From Lotus japonicus (lineage: Eukaryota; Streptophyta; Magnoliopsida; Fabales; Fabaceae), in assembly GCF_012489685.1 (NCBI RefSeq), contig NC_080041.1, positions 31,051,780 to 31,115,779 on the forward strand: 64,000 nt of DNA, read 5' to 3'. How positions within the stretch are numbered: position 1 is the stretch's first letter; each line of letters opens with the position of its first letter. The translations under genes and the position numbers were made by a program. Below the pieces are notes generated by a model that saw only the letters and a program-made list of their open reading frames with translations, was not told the DNA's origin and searched no databases. Positions 12,201 to 21,454 of the stretch are shown in pieces.

Positions 12201-13333
12201 TGGATCGATTCGGCGATAGTCATTGGACACGCGCAACGTCCGTATGTTCGACTCTTTTGAGTGAACCGACTTGGCGTTGTCATTCGTTGCATGTGCGAGT
12301 CCGTATGTTCAACCCGATGGGTTGGATCGACTTGACATGCCTAATTGTGGGAGTTCCGTGTGCGAGTCTGTATGTTCAACCCGATGGGTTGGATCGACTC
12401 GACATGCCTATTTGTTGGGATAATCTTCTGAGTTGACATTGCATGCATACATGCACCCCTACTGATTTATTGAGCCATTGTTTATTGAACTGTTGAGATA
12501 GCAGATATCGAATTATTTATTAGAGCCTTGATAACATGTTATGTATATACCTTAGGGTAGGCAATACATAAATTACATGTATATATACAACATATATATA
12601 TATATATACCCCCTTATTCTTCACATGTTGTTTGTATTATCTATTTTATTCCGTGAGTTGACCCTAGCGCCTTGGCTTTGTTTGTATGTTTGTGTTTGGG
12701 CGGTCGGCCTGCTGCCAGGCGTCCGTCAGCCGATTCATCATGATTCGTCACTCGAGGAGGACCAGGAGCGTAACGACTATTACTGAAGCTTCCGACGAGG
12801 ACTCGGACTGAATGCATGACCAAATGAGGGTCGATGATGGAAGTATAGAGTATGGGTGTTTTAGAGCCTACTAAGGTTGGGTGTTAATGTCATAGCTCTG
12901 ATTTTCATTTGTACTTTTGGGACAGGGTAGTTTCCGACAGATTGCTTTTCGGTGTAGTTCTCCGTAGATGGGAATCGCATGGAGTAGTCGGACGTAAGAA
13001 GTCTTTTTGGAAGCCGTTTTGGGCTGACTTACTTTTCGGAGGACTGTATTTATAAAATTATGACTCCATTTATGAGTCGCACTTGTTTGCCGTTGGGCAA
13101 TACCTTTAGTTACTTGATGTTACTTTCCGTCACTTGAGGACACTCGTGACGATGTTTTTAGTGCAGCGAGGGCTGTGCTTGTATTGTATATTAATCGCTG
13201 TTAATCGCGATTGGGTTGAGTCTTTATTTCGACAAGTCTTTTTATTTAAAGAAAACGAAAAAAAATACCTGCTTTTCCGCTTTATTTTATTCTTGAGTTA
13301 CTAAAGTGACGCCACCGAAATCGGGGTGTTACA
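9263..13333 (+). mobile_element. Solo LTR 3 (4071 bp), chromovirus-like, nested in solo LTR 2
   Basis: Begins TGTGAGACCCAAG and ends ATCGGGGTGTTACA, flanked by a perfect 5-bp duplication TTCCT (9258-9262 and 13334-13338). A TATA-like CCTATATATAC sits near 9970, followed by an A-rich stretch and a CA-rich leader, which suggests plus orientation with transcription starting near 10.0 kb. No coding capacity, primer site or partner LTR. At 4 kb it is a long LTR, as reported for some Tekay/Ogre-like elements. The many short ORFs inside are not supported. Confidence 0.9.
11928..12425. repeat. Eight tandem units of about 60 bp in solo LTR 3
   Basis: Units share a core like CCGTATGTTCAATCCGATGG followed by ATTGGATCGATTC, with starts near 11937, 11997, 12057, 12117, 12178, 12240, 12301 and 12366. 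Each unit carries a small palindrome CAATCC..GGATTG. The last two units diverge (CTTGACATGCC in place of CAGCGATA). A long ORF through the array is a side effect of the near-triplet period. Confidence 0.95.
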
Positions 13334-13808
13334 TTCCTTCATGTTAAACTCAACCTCTGTTATTCTACAATTATACAAGGTAAATTCAAACCCTTACCTT
13401 CTATGACACCGGTACAAAGCCTCCTAGACCATTTTCTTCTTGAAGATCAAATTCTAGGTTTTCTCCACCGTTTCTCCTCTCCTTCACCTTTCACGTGTTT
13501 CTCTGTTCTGCTGCTTCCCTAATCCTAATTTTCTGATTTATCTCTTTTTAATTCTCTCATAACCCTTAAATAATCTTACAATGGGCCTCACTCCCAACTA
13601 CTCACTTAAAACCTAAAACCCTTATTTATCTATATCACATAATAACTTAATTATCTAATAAAATCACTTAATGACCTTATCATCTAATTAAATCACATAA
13701 TCACATAATCCTCTAATTAAATCACATAAATTATCAAATTACCATATAGCATAATAATAATTAAACTAAAATAATAAATAACATAATAACGAAAAGTGGG
13801 GTGTTAGA

Positions 13809-14136
13809 AAACTCATTCGCCAACCTCCACAAAGACATTAAACATGTCTTCATGGTCCTGTATCCTAAGCGCTTTCCCAGCAAACAAACAACCAGCGCCT
13901 CCGCCCAAGGGGTACAAAGTTCAGAGAGTGCAGCCTTGTCCAAAGATACACACGGAAGGAGGGAATTTCCATTAGCATAATCAACCGCCATCTTTCCATG
14001 TTCGAACCAGTTCACTTTTTCCTTCTCCTTTGGAGGTGCCAACGACTTCCCCCTCCCCCCCCCCCAATAGCTTGTCCCGAAAAGAAACCTTGGCCAGAGG
14101 TGGCAGCTCCGATGAGCCCTCAAAGAAAGTCGCCAT
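13809..14136 (-). pseudogene. LINE ORF1, N-terminal part
   Basis: The natural start is at 14136: MATFFEGSSELPPLAKVSF and then the RDKLLG motif typical of plant L1 ORF1. A run of G (C on plus, about 14050-14066) shifts the frame. The remainder reads in another frame through LLPCVSLDKAALSELCTPWA and ends ANEF at the LTR edge, exactly where FELLDIDNG resumes at 7315. The slipped homopolymer is a typical inactivating change. Confidence 0.85.
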
Positions 14137-14149
14137 CAAACCCTATCCT

Positions 14150-14870
14150 CTTTTGAAATTGATTAATATCATATGAACTTTTATTGTGATTTCGTAGTTT
14201 TTATTAATTAGATTTTATGGTATTTTTGTTGAATTTTTAGTTTTTTATTTAATATAGGTAAATCTTAGATAACTAGGGAAAATCTTTTAAAATTTTAGTA
14301 TTTTATGAAAAAGTTTTTCAGATTTAAAATTACCTTTAAAAAATCGGTTTCAAGATTTGTTATGGAAATAAAAGTTTATTTTTAGTGTATTAATTAAATT
14401 TTATGGTACTTTTATTGAATTTTTGGATTTTTATTTCATTCAGAATTTTATGAGTTTTTATTGTGATTTGGTAGATTTTGATAGTTTTTATTAATTAATT
14501 TTTATGGTATTTTTATTGAATTTATTTGATTTTTATTTAATCTAGGTAAATCTTAGATAATTAGAGCAAATCTTTTAAAATTTAAAAATTGTATGAAAAA
14601 GTTTCTTATATTTAAACAGAAAAAAACTATCTAACAAATTGAAAGCTATCTAACCAATTGACACGTGGAATTATTTTTATGAGAATAAATCTGGTGCTGC
14701 CACGTCACTAAATGAGTCTGATATAAGTTCTTCTTTTCTAATATTTATTGATTGATATCTATTTTACAAATAATACATTAATAATCCCCATGTTCAAAAA
14801 AAATCCCTAAATCCCCAAATAAAAAACAACACATTCCAACCCCAATTCATATGATCTCAACCTCCAGGTC
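14150..14870. other. AT-rich stretch with diverged direct repeats, no gene
   Basis: Two to three diverged copies of a block containing TTTTATGGTATTTTTNTTGAA and GGTAAATCTTAGATAA (about 14195-14340, 14390-14450, 14500-14620). The rest is AT-rich with a stretch CTGCCACGTCACTAAATGAG. No coding signal seen. Confidence 0.6.
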
Positions 14871-15011
14871 TCCGAATGATAGCTCAAGTGGTAAGAGCTA
14901 TGGACATAAGGGTTGGGTAAGATGAAGGATGAAGGGTCCCGGGTTTAGATCTAGAGGAGGGATTAATTTACTAACATTTTTAACAACTAACATTTTCCTA
15001 TAAAAAAAATC
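14871..15011 (+). mobile_element. tRNA-derived SINE copy 1
   Basis: The 5' part has a pol III A-box-like TAGCTCAAGTGG and a weak B-box-like GGGTTTAGATCTA. The tail reads ACTAACATTTTCCTAT and ends in A8. It is flanked by a near-perfect duplication around TCAACCTCCAG (about 14857-14868 and 15013-15024). Not a tRNA gene: it lacks a closing acceptor stem. A further CCTCCAGTCTTC after a second A-run at 15036-15046 hints at a second insertion event at this site. Confidence 0.82.
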
Positions 15012-15024
15012 ATCAACCTCCAGT

Positions 15025-15460
15025 CTTCTCTGTCAAAAAAAAAAATCCTCCAGTCTTCACCACCATCTTGGCATCTTCACATCAAAGTAACATCTTCAAC
15101 CTCCTGCGCAACCCCACTCCCATGCCACCACCATCTTCAACCCACAACACCACCGCCACTCCCACACTACCAATTTTATCTTCAACCCACATCACCACCA
15201 CCACTCCCACACTACTAATCTCCACTAGTTCATCTTCTCTCTCATCATCGCACCACCCCTTAAATTGCGTCTCCCAAACTCAAATCGTCCCTCCCAAAGC
15301 CCCATTCCCTACAAAACCAAAACAGAGGGAGAAAGAATTTTGAGAATGAGAAAGAGACGGGGAGAAGCATGTGTGTGGTTAGGGCTGTCATGGAGGTTGA
15401 GGTTGGTGGAAAATGGTGGAGGGGAGAGGTGAGTGTTCAAGGTTGAAGATGTTTCTGGAG
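15025..15460. other. CAC-rich low-complexity region, no supported gene
   Basis: Rich in CCACC/CACCAC codon-like runs, giving a 91-residue open frame (15068-15343) of Ser, Thr and Pro that has no recognisable domain. I see composition bias rather than a gene. The segment before 15460 is G-rich (GGTTGAGGTTGGTGG). Confidence 0.5.
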
Positions 15461-15578
15461 TTTTTTTTTTGTACATAGGAAAGATAAATTACACCCGTCA
15501 GGAATCAATCCCTAGACCTTCCTCTACCCAACCCATATGTCCCACAGCTCCTACCACATTAGTTATCCTATGGGGACA
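15461..15578 (-). mobile_element. tRNA-derived SINE copy 2
   Basis: Reverse copy with the poly-A seen as T10 at 15461-15470. Flanked by a perfect 15-bp duplication AAGATGTTTCTGGAG (15446-15460 and 15579-15593). The internal tract CTACCCAACCCATATGTCCC is shared with the copy at 49.5 kb. Confidence 0.9.
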
Positions 15579-15593
15579 AAGATGTTTCTGGAG

Positions 15594-15867
15594 TTAGAAT
15601 TTTGTTTTAATTTTTCTTATTGTAAATAATAATAATAATAATAATTTCTTTCTAACAATATTTACTGACATGGCACCTATGTGGATAGTGTGTTTGAGTG
15701 CCACATTATTTAATGAGATTCACCTCACTTAATTTGGCCGGAAATTTAACGAAATGACTAAAACTGTTGACGACACAAACAAGAGGGATGCAAATTGCTC
15801 ATTTTAAAATAGTGGAACCAAAATCGCACAATCGTGATACATCAGAGACGAAAAATGGAATTAAGCC
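15594..15867 (-). repeat. Single terminus of a GGCTTAATT-type Mutator-like MITE
   Basis: Reading leftward from 15867 the sequence begins GGCTTAATTCC and continues with ATCACGATTGTGCGATTTTG, close to the terminal repeat of the element at 24304-24854 (ATCACGGTTGTGCGATTTCA). No matching left terminus was found, so this is a truncated or rearranged copy. Confidence 0.65.
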
Positions 15868-16397
15868 TTTTTTTACAAGCATTTTTGCTAAGTACTTAAT
15901 AAACAATCTTTTATAAACATATTGTAATACCTCTATGTGAAATATCCTACCTTTGTACTCAATTTTTTGTTAAATTAATCTACTTGTATGGATATAATTG
16001 TTGGACCCTTGGCCAAACAATTATAACAAATAGTGAGGGATTTCCTCTTCACAATCCTCGTGTTCTGACTTCTCAGCTGTATCAGCATTAAGAAAATGTT
16101 GGCTTCTTCAGAATCATCTCCTTCAGCCTCAGAAGATTCTCCATACAGTTCTTCCCCACACTACCAAGAACTTTTAGTGATATTCAATTCGTCAAATTAT
16201 GACAGTTTATAAATGCCACAAATATCATTTCCAGCATTTGCCTAGAAAGTCATCATCACATGTGCCACAACTGGATTTGTTGTGGTTTTTGCTTAAATGT
16301 TGGTTTTGGATGCTAGAAGGCCATCATCGCGCACCAATTATTGTCGGTTTGTACACCAACAAAACTACCTCAAAGCTCGAATTTTACTAGAAGTTTA

Positions 16398-17839
16398 TGT
16401 TAGAATATAATAGAATATGATTTATTTATTTACCTATGTAATTAGACATGTAATCAGGTTTATATTGTTCAATCAACTCTCAATTGTATAAATATGTTGT
16501 CTAGTATCAATAATAATCACAGAATACAATTCCTTCATGGTATCAGAAGCTAGTTCCGATTCTCTAACCTAACCTTTTTTTTTTAGTTTTTTTTTTCAGC
16601 AATCGCCGCCCTCTACTCTTAGAGTGCCGCGGCCGCCGCTCCTCTAACTTACGATCCTCGCCGTGATTGAGCCGCCACCGCCGTCGTCGCACCTTCCCTC
16701 TCATGTGTTATCCTCGCCGTGATTGAGCCGCCGCACCTTCTCTTCTTCTTTTTCCTTATTTTTCCTTTCTTTCTTCCGCCCTTCTCTGTCTGGCTTCTGC
16801 CCGCCGCCGGTAACACTTCCTTGCTTAGCACAGCCCGCCGCCGCCATATCCAACCTCTACACCCTCCGTCGCGCGTCCTCTGCCTTGAGCGTTTCGGACC
16901 CGTTCTTCCCCGGGCCAGGTCGCGTGCCTCCTCTCTTGAGAGACCCAGTCGCGCTCATTCAGGGTAGGCCCAACACTAAATGGGACCTAAAACCAACTTT
17001 AAAGTGAGGCCTTTTTTTGGGGCCTTTTTGACTTAATATTAATGCTTTGTTTTTTGGGGCATTTTTTACTTAATAAAAAAAAATTGAGGCATTTTTTCCT
17101 TAGTGATTTTCTTGGGAGGCCTAAAGCCCTTGCTTGGGTGACTTTACTCTTGAGCTGGCATGCGCTTACTCTACTGCTTTCTCGCACCACTGGTTCTCTT
17201 CCTTGGCCGCGCCGCCTCTTCGCGTCACCACCTCTCCCCACGCCCAACAACCCTCCTCTGCAGCAGATCTGTGTTGTGCCTGTTTTCAGCGAAACAGATC
17301 TGTAATACGGCCAAACGGATCCCCCATCTGTGACCCATTTCCTAGAAGGCTAGACACGGTCAACCCGATCCGGTCCAACTGCCCCAGCCCAACACCGGCT
17401 AACCCAACAAAAACAAAAACAAATTTCCTTATTTTTTTTTCCTCATTTTTCCTATGGTGGAATCTAGCTCCGGTTCCAGCTCTCCGACGCCCATGGTAGT
17501 CCCGTCCACCAATGGTGGTTCCTCCTCTTCTGGTCAACCAGTGTTTCATCCGGCCACTCTCGAGTTTGAAGGGTATTTTATTTTCACGACAGGCTTATCT
17601 CTAGTCCTTTTTGATGATTTTCGCTTTAGCCCCAACATTAGTGAACCTCCCGCTTCAACCGAGGGGGTGTGTTAGAATATAATAGAATATTAGGTTATGA
17701 TATTCTTTATTAATTTACCTATGTAATTAGACATGCAATCAGGTTTATATTTGTTTAGAATATATTGTTCAGTCAACTCTCAATTGTATAAATATATTGT
17801 CTAGTAGTATCAATAATAATCACAGAATAAATTCCTTCA
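16398..17839 (+). mobile_element. Internally deleted copia-type LTR retrotransposon
   Basis: 5' LTR 16398-16537 (TGTTAGAATA ... TTCCTTCA), then a primer site TGGTATCAGAAGC matching the 3' end of initiator tRNA-Met at 16538-16550. 3' LTR 17670-17839, preceded by a purine tract GAGGGGGTG. Five-base flanks GTTTA (16393-16397) and ATTTA (17840-17844) differ at one base. The LTRs differ by several small indels, so it is not recent. It keeps a gag start fused to sequence near the 3' end and lacks pol. It sits in the left arm of the large inverted repeat, whose homology resumes after 17844. Confidence 0.92.
17454..17675 (+). pseudogene. Remnant copia gag N-terminus
   Basis: Begins MVESSSGSSSPTPMVVPSTN and continues with GQPVFHPA, a Ser/Pro/Gly-rich opening common to copia gag proteins. 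It then jumps to a short tail ending TEGVC that overlaps the purine tract and the 3' LTR edge. The rest of gag and all of pol are missing. GC-rich sequence upstream (16600-17400) has competing short ORFs on both strands with no supported gene. Confidence 0.55.
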
Positions 17840-18421
17840 ATTTATGCCCAGCACACCGCCACAATTTATAAACGAGGTTGCTTTAATTTTACTGTCAATT
17901 TATAACCACCATAAACCGTAAATTGTAAACTGGTAGCCTAGAATCAAATTTAATACCTGAAAACAACTAGAACCCCTTTAGATGTATATGACTCCAAAGT
18001 ACATGCAGTTATGTATTTCGTTTTGAAAGGATAAGTACAAATTATGAGAAAATGGAGAGAAAACTGTGCTAAGTTCGAATAGAATGAATTCATTTATTGC
18101 AAGTGAGATACAACCTGCTCATCGAATTTCTCTTCAAGTTTTGTACAATTTTCTTTGGAACTTTCTAAAAATTCTTCAGCTCGCCCACAAATGGGGAGAA
18201 TTTCATAGGAGAAGATGAGAGAAGGGTGAACTTTTGTGGTTGAGAAATCGGGTGTAGTTCACCTAATATTGTGCGCCTTGCTCCTCAAAGTTGGCAACCA
18301 TGATCTGCAAAAGACAGGTTCCTCAGACGAGGAGTCTTACTTGCAAGCAGCAAGAGATACGTCTCAAATTAGAAGGCTCATGAGACAAGAGAACTCCTCA
18401 CATGAGGAGTCTTTCTTGTAA

Positions 18422-18511
18422 TAAAAAATTCTAGGAGCCTTTCTCATAATAATAGCAATAATAATGGCACCTTGTGCGAGAAGACTGATAAGATGAGAGT
18501 CTTTCTTTCAA
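18422..18511 (+). repeat. 90-bp direct repeat, left copy
   Basis: TAAAAAATTCTAGGAGCC at its start and CTTTCTTTCAA at its end, immediately abutting the MITE. The right copy (19054-19143) differs at one base (GAGAGT versus GAGAGC). Confidence 0.97.
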
Positions 18512-19053
18512 GGCTTAATTACAACTTTGGTCCCGACGTTTACCAATGCCACGATTTTGGTCTCCCACCTAATTTAATTACATGGATGGTCCCCAACGTT
18601 GTAGGCCGTGTGCAACGTTAGTCCTACCGTTTATTTCTTAATGGAGGAGGCTTACGTGGACGTCTAGTTGGAGAGAAAAAGGAGATCTGAGGAGAGAGGG
18701 AAGCACGTGAGTATCACGTGAACTCACGTGAACCTTATATGAACCCATTATACCCAAATCTGAAACCCTAGGGATCTAAATCGCGTTACCTTCTTCGTTC
18801 CAGTGAGGTCAGGGGTTTGAGTATAATGGGTTCAGATAAGGGTCACGTGATACTCACGTGCTTCCCTCTCTCCTCATATCTTCTTTTTCTCTCCAACTAG
18901 ACGTCCACGTCAGCCTCCTCCATTAAGAAATAAACGGTAGGACTAACGTTGCACAAGACCTACAACGTCGGGGACCATCCATGTAATTAAATTAGGTGGG
19001 GGACCAAAATCGTGGCTTTAGTAAACGTCGGGGACCAAAGTTGTAATTAAGCC
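18512..19053. mobile_element. Mutator-like foldback MITE (542 bp)
   Basis: Starts GGCTTAATTACAACTTTGGT and ends with its reverse complement. Arms of over 200 bp can fold, including GGACGTCTAGTTGGAGAGAA and CACGTGAGTATCACGTGA. The sibling element at 24304 has a 9-bp duplication, which places the family with Mutator-like elements. Here the expected 9-bp duplication is absent and the element is bounded on both sides by a 90-bp direct repeat. Confidence 0.9.
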
Positions 19054-19143
19054 TAAAAAATTCTAGGAGCCTTTCTCATAATAATAGCAATAATAATGGC
19101 ACCTTGTGCGAGAAGACTGATAAGATGAGAGCCTTTCTTTCAA
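19054..19143 (+). repeat. 90-bp direct repeat, right copy
   Basis: Abuts the MITE directly on its right side. See the left copy at 18422-18511. Nearby sequence on both sides also carries shorter echoes of GAGGAG(T/C)CTTTCT. Confidence 0.97.
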
Positions 19144-20811
19144 TAATGATGCATCATGTAAGTAGACTGATGAGACAAGAGAGCTTCTCACGTGAGGAGC
19201 CTTTCTCACAACCCTCAACTACCCAAACAACCGGTCAACATAATGAAGATGAAATTGTTTACTAACAAAAACTCTTAGACTCTTAGCGGCAAGCGCCTCT
19301 TTCACAAAGAGTCGTTCCACATATGGAGTATTATTCCCTAAAGGTGAAGCTAGACATCCTAAATGGACAAAAACAACTTTAGTTTGGTAAATATTTTTTA
19401 AATAACAATATTTTGGTACATAAATAATTTTCTTACAATATTTAAAAAAAAAAAAGTCCTTAATTTAGGGGAAGTGCTTCTCTTTCAATTCTGATTTTCT
19501 GTATTGTTGGCTGCTATTCAAGTGTTGTGTTCCCATTTCTACCCTTTCCAGTGCTGTTCACAACACACACTCTTCCATTTTCGGCAGCAGTGGCTTCGTT
19601 TCCGGTGATGCCATCAATCAAGTTGAATGAGATTTTCTTCTTAGCGCTTCAGGTTGCCAACACCCCCGTCGTCAAGGGTTCTACTTGGGCGGGTTAGTCA
19701 GTATCCCTTAATTATCGTTCAAACTATCTGTTGTTAGTGATTTCAAAAGTGGGATCAACTTTTGGTGATGAAAATGGACAGGAGAATGAAAATTTCTGTT
19801 GTTAGTGATTTTCTTACTCTAACATGCCACCATTATTCAATTCAATGGTTTTGGTGCATTTTGTTATATACTTGTAATTGTGCTGTATGTGATTACTAAG
19901 TAAAAAACATTAATTTTGTTATATCCAATGGTAATAGCTAATCGTGACACTCATGGTTCTCATTTCATCATCTCTTTGAAAGCTGATCACAATCTTCCTC
20001 TTGATTGTATCCTGCGTGGTGTCTGTATGATTGTATGGTCTCTGTTGTGATGCTTTATTTAGTTTATTAGCTATAATTTGAAGGACTCTTTCAATTACTG
20101 TGAGAAAAGCATGCAACTTTATGCTATACTATTGATGTGTGGTGTATATTTGTCCAAATAGGACCAAAAATAAGGGTATCTATAAGCAATAGCAGCATAT
20201 GTTTGCTTTCCTAGAGAATCTCTCTGGTGTGCTGCTATTATTTTGAGTTCACATTGTTTTGCTTAAAGTTTTTACTGTAGTTTTTGTACTAGTGCTAAGG
20301 AGTAAGGAGATTTATGGATCTGCTTCTTGCAATTTCTCATTGTTATTTTCACTTTTTTTATGGAGTCTATTATTTTATTAAAGGATATATTTGACTATGC
20401 CCATGTCCCTGGACAAGCTGTGCTTCATCACGGTCGTTTTCTCAACAGCTGGTCAATGGGTTAACCTTTTTTTTTTTTGGTAAGCAATATGAATTAATGG
20501 TGCAGAAGATGCTTTAAAATTTTCCTTGTATTCACTCCTATATAAGTAATTGTATATTTGTATAGATGTGGAAAGCAAGAGGTTGGCTGGTGAGAGTTAG
20601 GTTTGAGTCAGTGTAGTTTCTGAAGCTAGAGGGGAGTTTCGGCCAACCCTTTAAAGCAAATTTCACATAAACGCAGTATTACTACTCACTATGAAATCAT
20701 ATCATAGAGTCGTTTTCATATATTTCAATGAACTCGACTGATGGTTTTCTTTACACGAAAATCAAAATAGCATTTGATTCTATGCTCAATGGATGTATTG
20801 GTCAGTTTAAA
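19144..20811. other. Unassigned centre of the large inverted repeat, possible captured exons
   Basis: No long ORF. Two short exon-like pieces are suggestive: near 19611 (ATGCCATCAATCAAGTTGAA, reading to a stop at about 19695) and near 20385-20462, which reads DIFDYAHVPGQAVLHHGRF before a stop. I do not recognise either. They might be gene fragments picked up by a transposon, but codon evidence is thin. The rest is AT-rich. Confidence 0.3.
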
Positions 20812-21454
20812 ATTTACCGTTTGTGGTTGTTATAAATTGCAAGTAAAATTCTGCCAACCTTATTTATAATTTGTGGCCTTCTGGCGGTCGCTTTGGGGCA
20901 ATTCTGTTGGTGTACAGACTGGCAGTAATTGATGTGCGATTTCTGCATCGAAAACCAACATTTAAGCAAAAACCACAACAAATCCAGCTGTGGCACCCAT
21001 GATAATGGCATTCTAGGAAAATGCTGGTAATGATATTTGTGGCATTTATAAATTGTCATAATTTGACGAAATGAATACCAATAAAAGTTTTTTTTGTAGT
21101 GTGGGAAAGAACTGTATGCAGAATCTTTTGTGGCTGAAGGAGATGATTCTGAAGAAGCCAACATTTGCTTGATGGCTGATACAAAATCTGCTTAGAAGTC
21201 AGAACACAAGGATTGTGAAGAGGTAATCCATGACTAATTGTTATAATTGTTTGGCCAAGGGTCCAACAATTATATCCCATACAAGTAGGTTAAGTACAAA
21301 GATAGGATGTTTCACATAGAGGTATTATTATGTACTTAACAAATACAAGATAGGATGTTTCACACACATATTCAATGGAAAACAAAGGATTGCTTATACA
21401 GATTACAATATGTCGTCACAGAACCTTGATATCAAAGGCAATGCCATGGCATAA

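Larger units (their letters stand above)
7316..13808 (-). mobile_element. Solo LTR 2 (about 2.4 kb without its insert), chromovirus-like
   Basis: Left end TGTAACACCCCC and right end GGGGTGTTAGA form an 11-bp inverted tip with one mismatch (the last CA has become GA). Flanked by the 5-bp duplication AAACT (7311-7315 and 13809-13813), and the LINE ORF1 frame joins across it. Orientation is probably minus, inferred from resemblance of parts near 8220-8350 to the reverse of LTR 3. It holds LTR 3 (9263-13333 plus its duplication); without it the length is about 2417 bp. No coding capacity. Tip sequence is of the Tekay/Del chromovirus type, by eye only. Confidence 0.8.
690..14150 (-). mobile_element. 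L1-type LINE retrotransposon, dead, split by nested solo LTRs
   Basis: One LINE runs right to left: ORF1 start at 14136, ORF1 C-terminal half to 5988, ORF2 endonuclease from 5953, reverse transcriptase, zinc-binding region and a decayed RNase H start near 700. Removing two LTR insertions (4065-5652 and 7316-13808, each with a 5-bp duplication) leaves about 5.4 kb, normal for a plant L1. The reading frame joins up across both insertions, which shows they came after the LINE. Both ORFs carry frameshifts and stops, and catalytic residues are lost, so the copy is not mobile. The 3' tail is not seen; the element may be truncated where it meets the repeat at about 690. Confidence 0.9.
15922..21335. 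repeat. Large inverted repeat with arms of about 0.55 kb
   Basis: Left arm 15922-16397 and 17845-17935 (split by the copia element); right arm 20812-21335 in inverted orientation. Both arms share ATAATTGTTGGACCCTTGGCC, which with AAACAATTAT forms a hairpin, then ATGTTGGCTTCTTCAGAATC and AAATGCCACAAATATCATT. Arms look about 80 percent alike. The 3-kb centre holds a Mutator-like MITE and unassigned sequence. It may be the terminal inverted repeats of a large non-autonomous DNA transposon, but no target duplication is evident. Short ORFs inside the arms (16199-16390, 20814-21164) mirror each other and have no known domain. Confidence 0.75.

Noticed and set aside
12062..12436. 124-residue ORF
   Set aside because: Produced by the 60-bp tandem repeat keeping the frame open.
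14878..14957. tRNA gene (A- and B-box-like words)
   Set aside because: No cloverleaf closes, and it has an A-tail and target duplication, so it is a SINE.
16623..17549. Overlapping ORFs in GC-rich copia interior
   Set aside because: Open on both strands at once from GC bias; only the gag-like start at 17454 has any family resemblance.
19611..20465. A real multi-exon gene in the inverted repeat
   Set aside because: Only two very short exon-like pieces ending in stops and no domain; kept as a possible captured fragment only.
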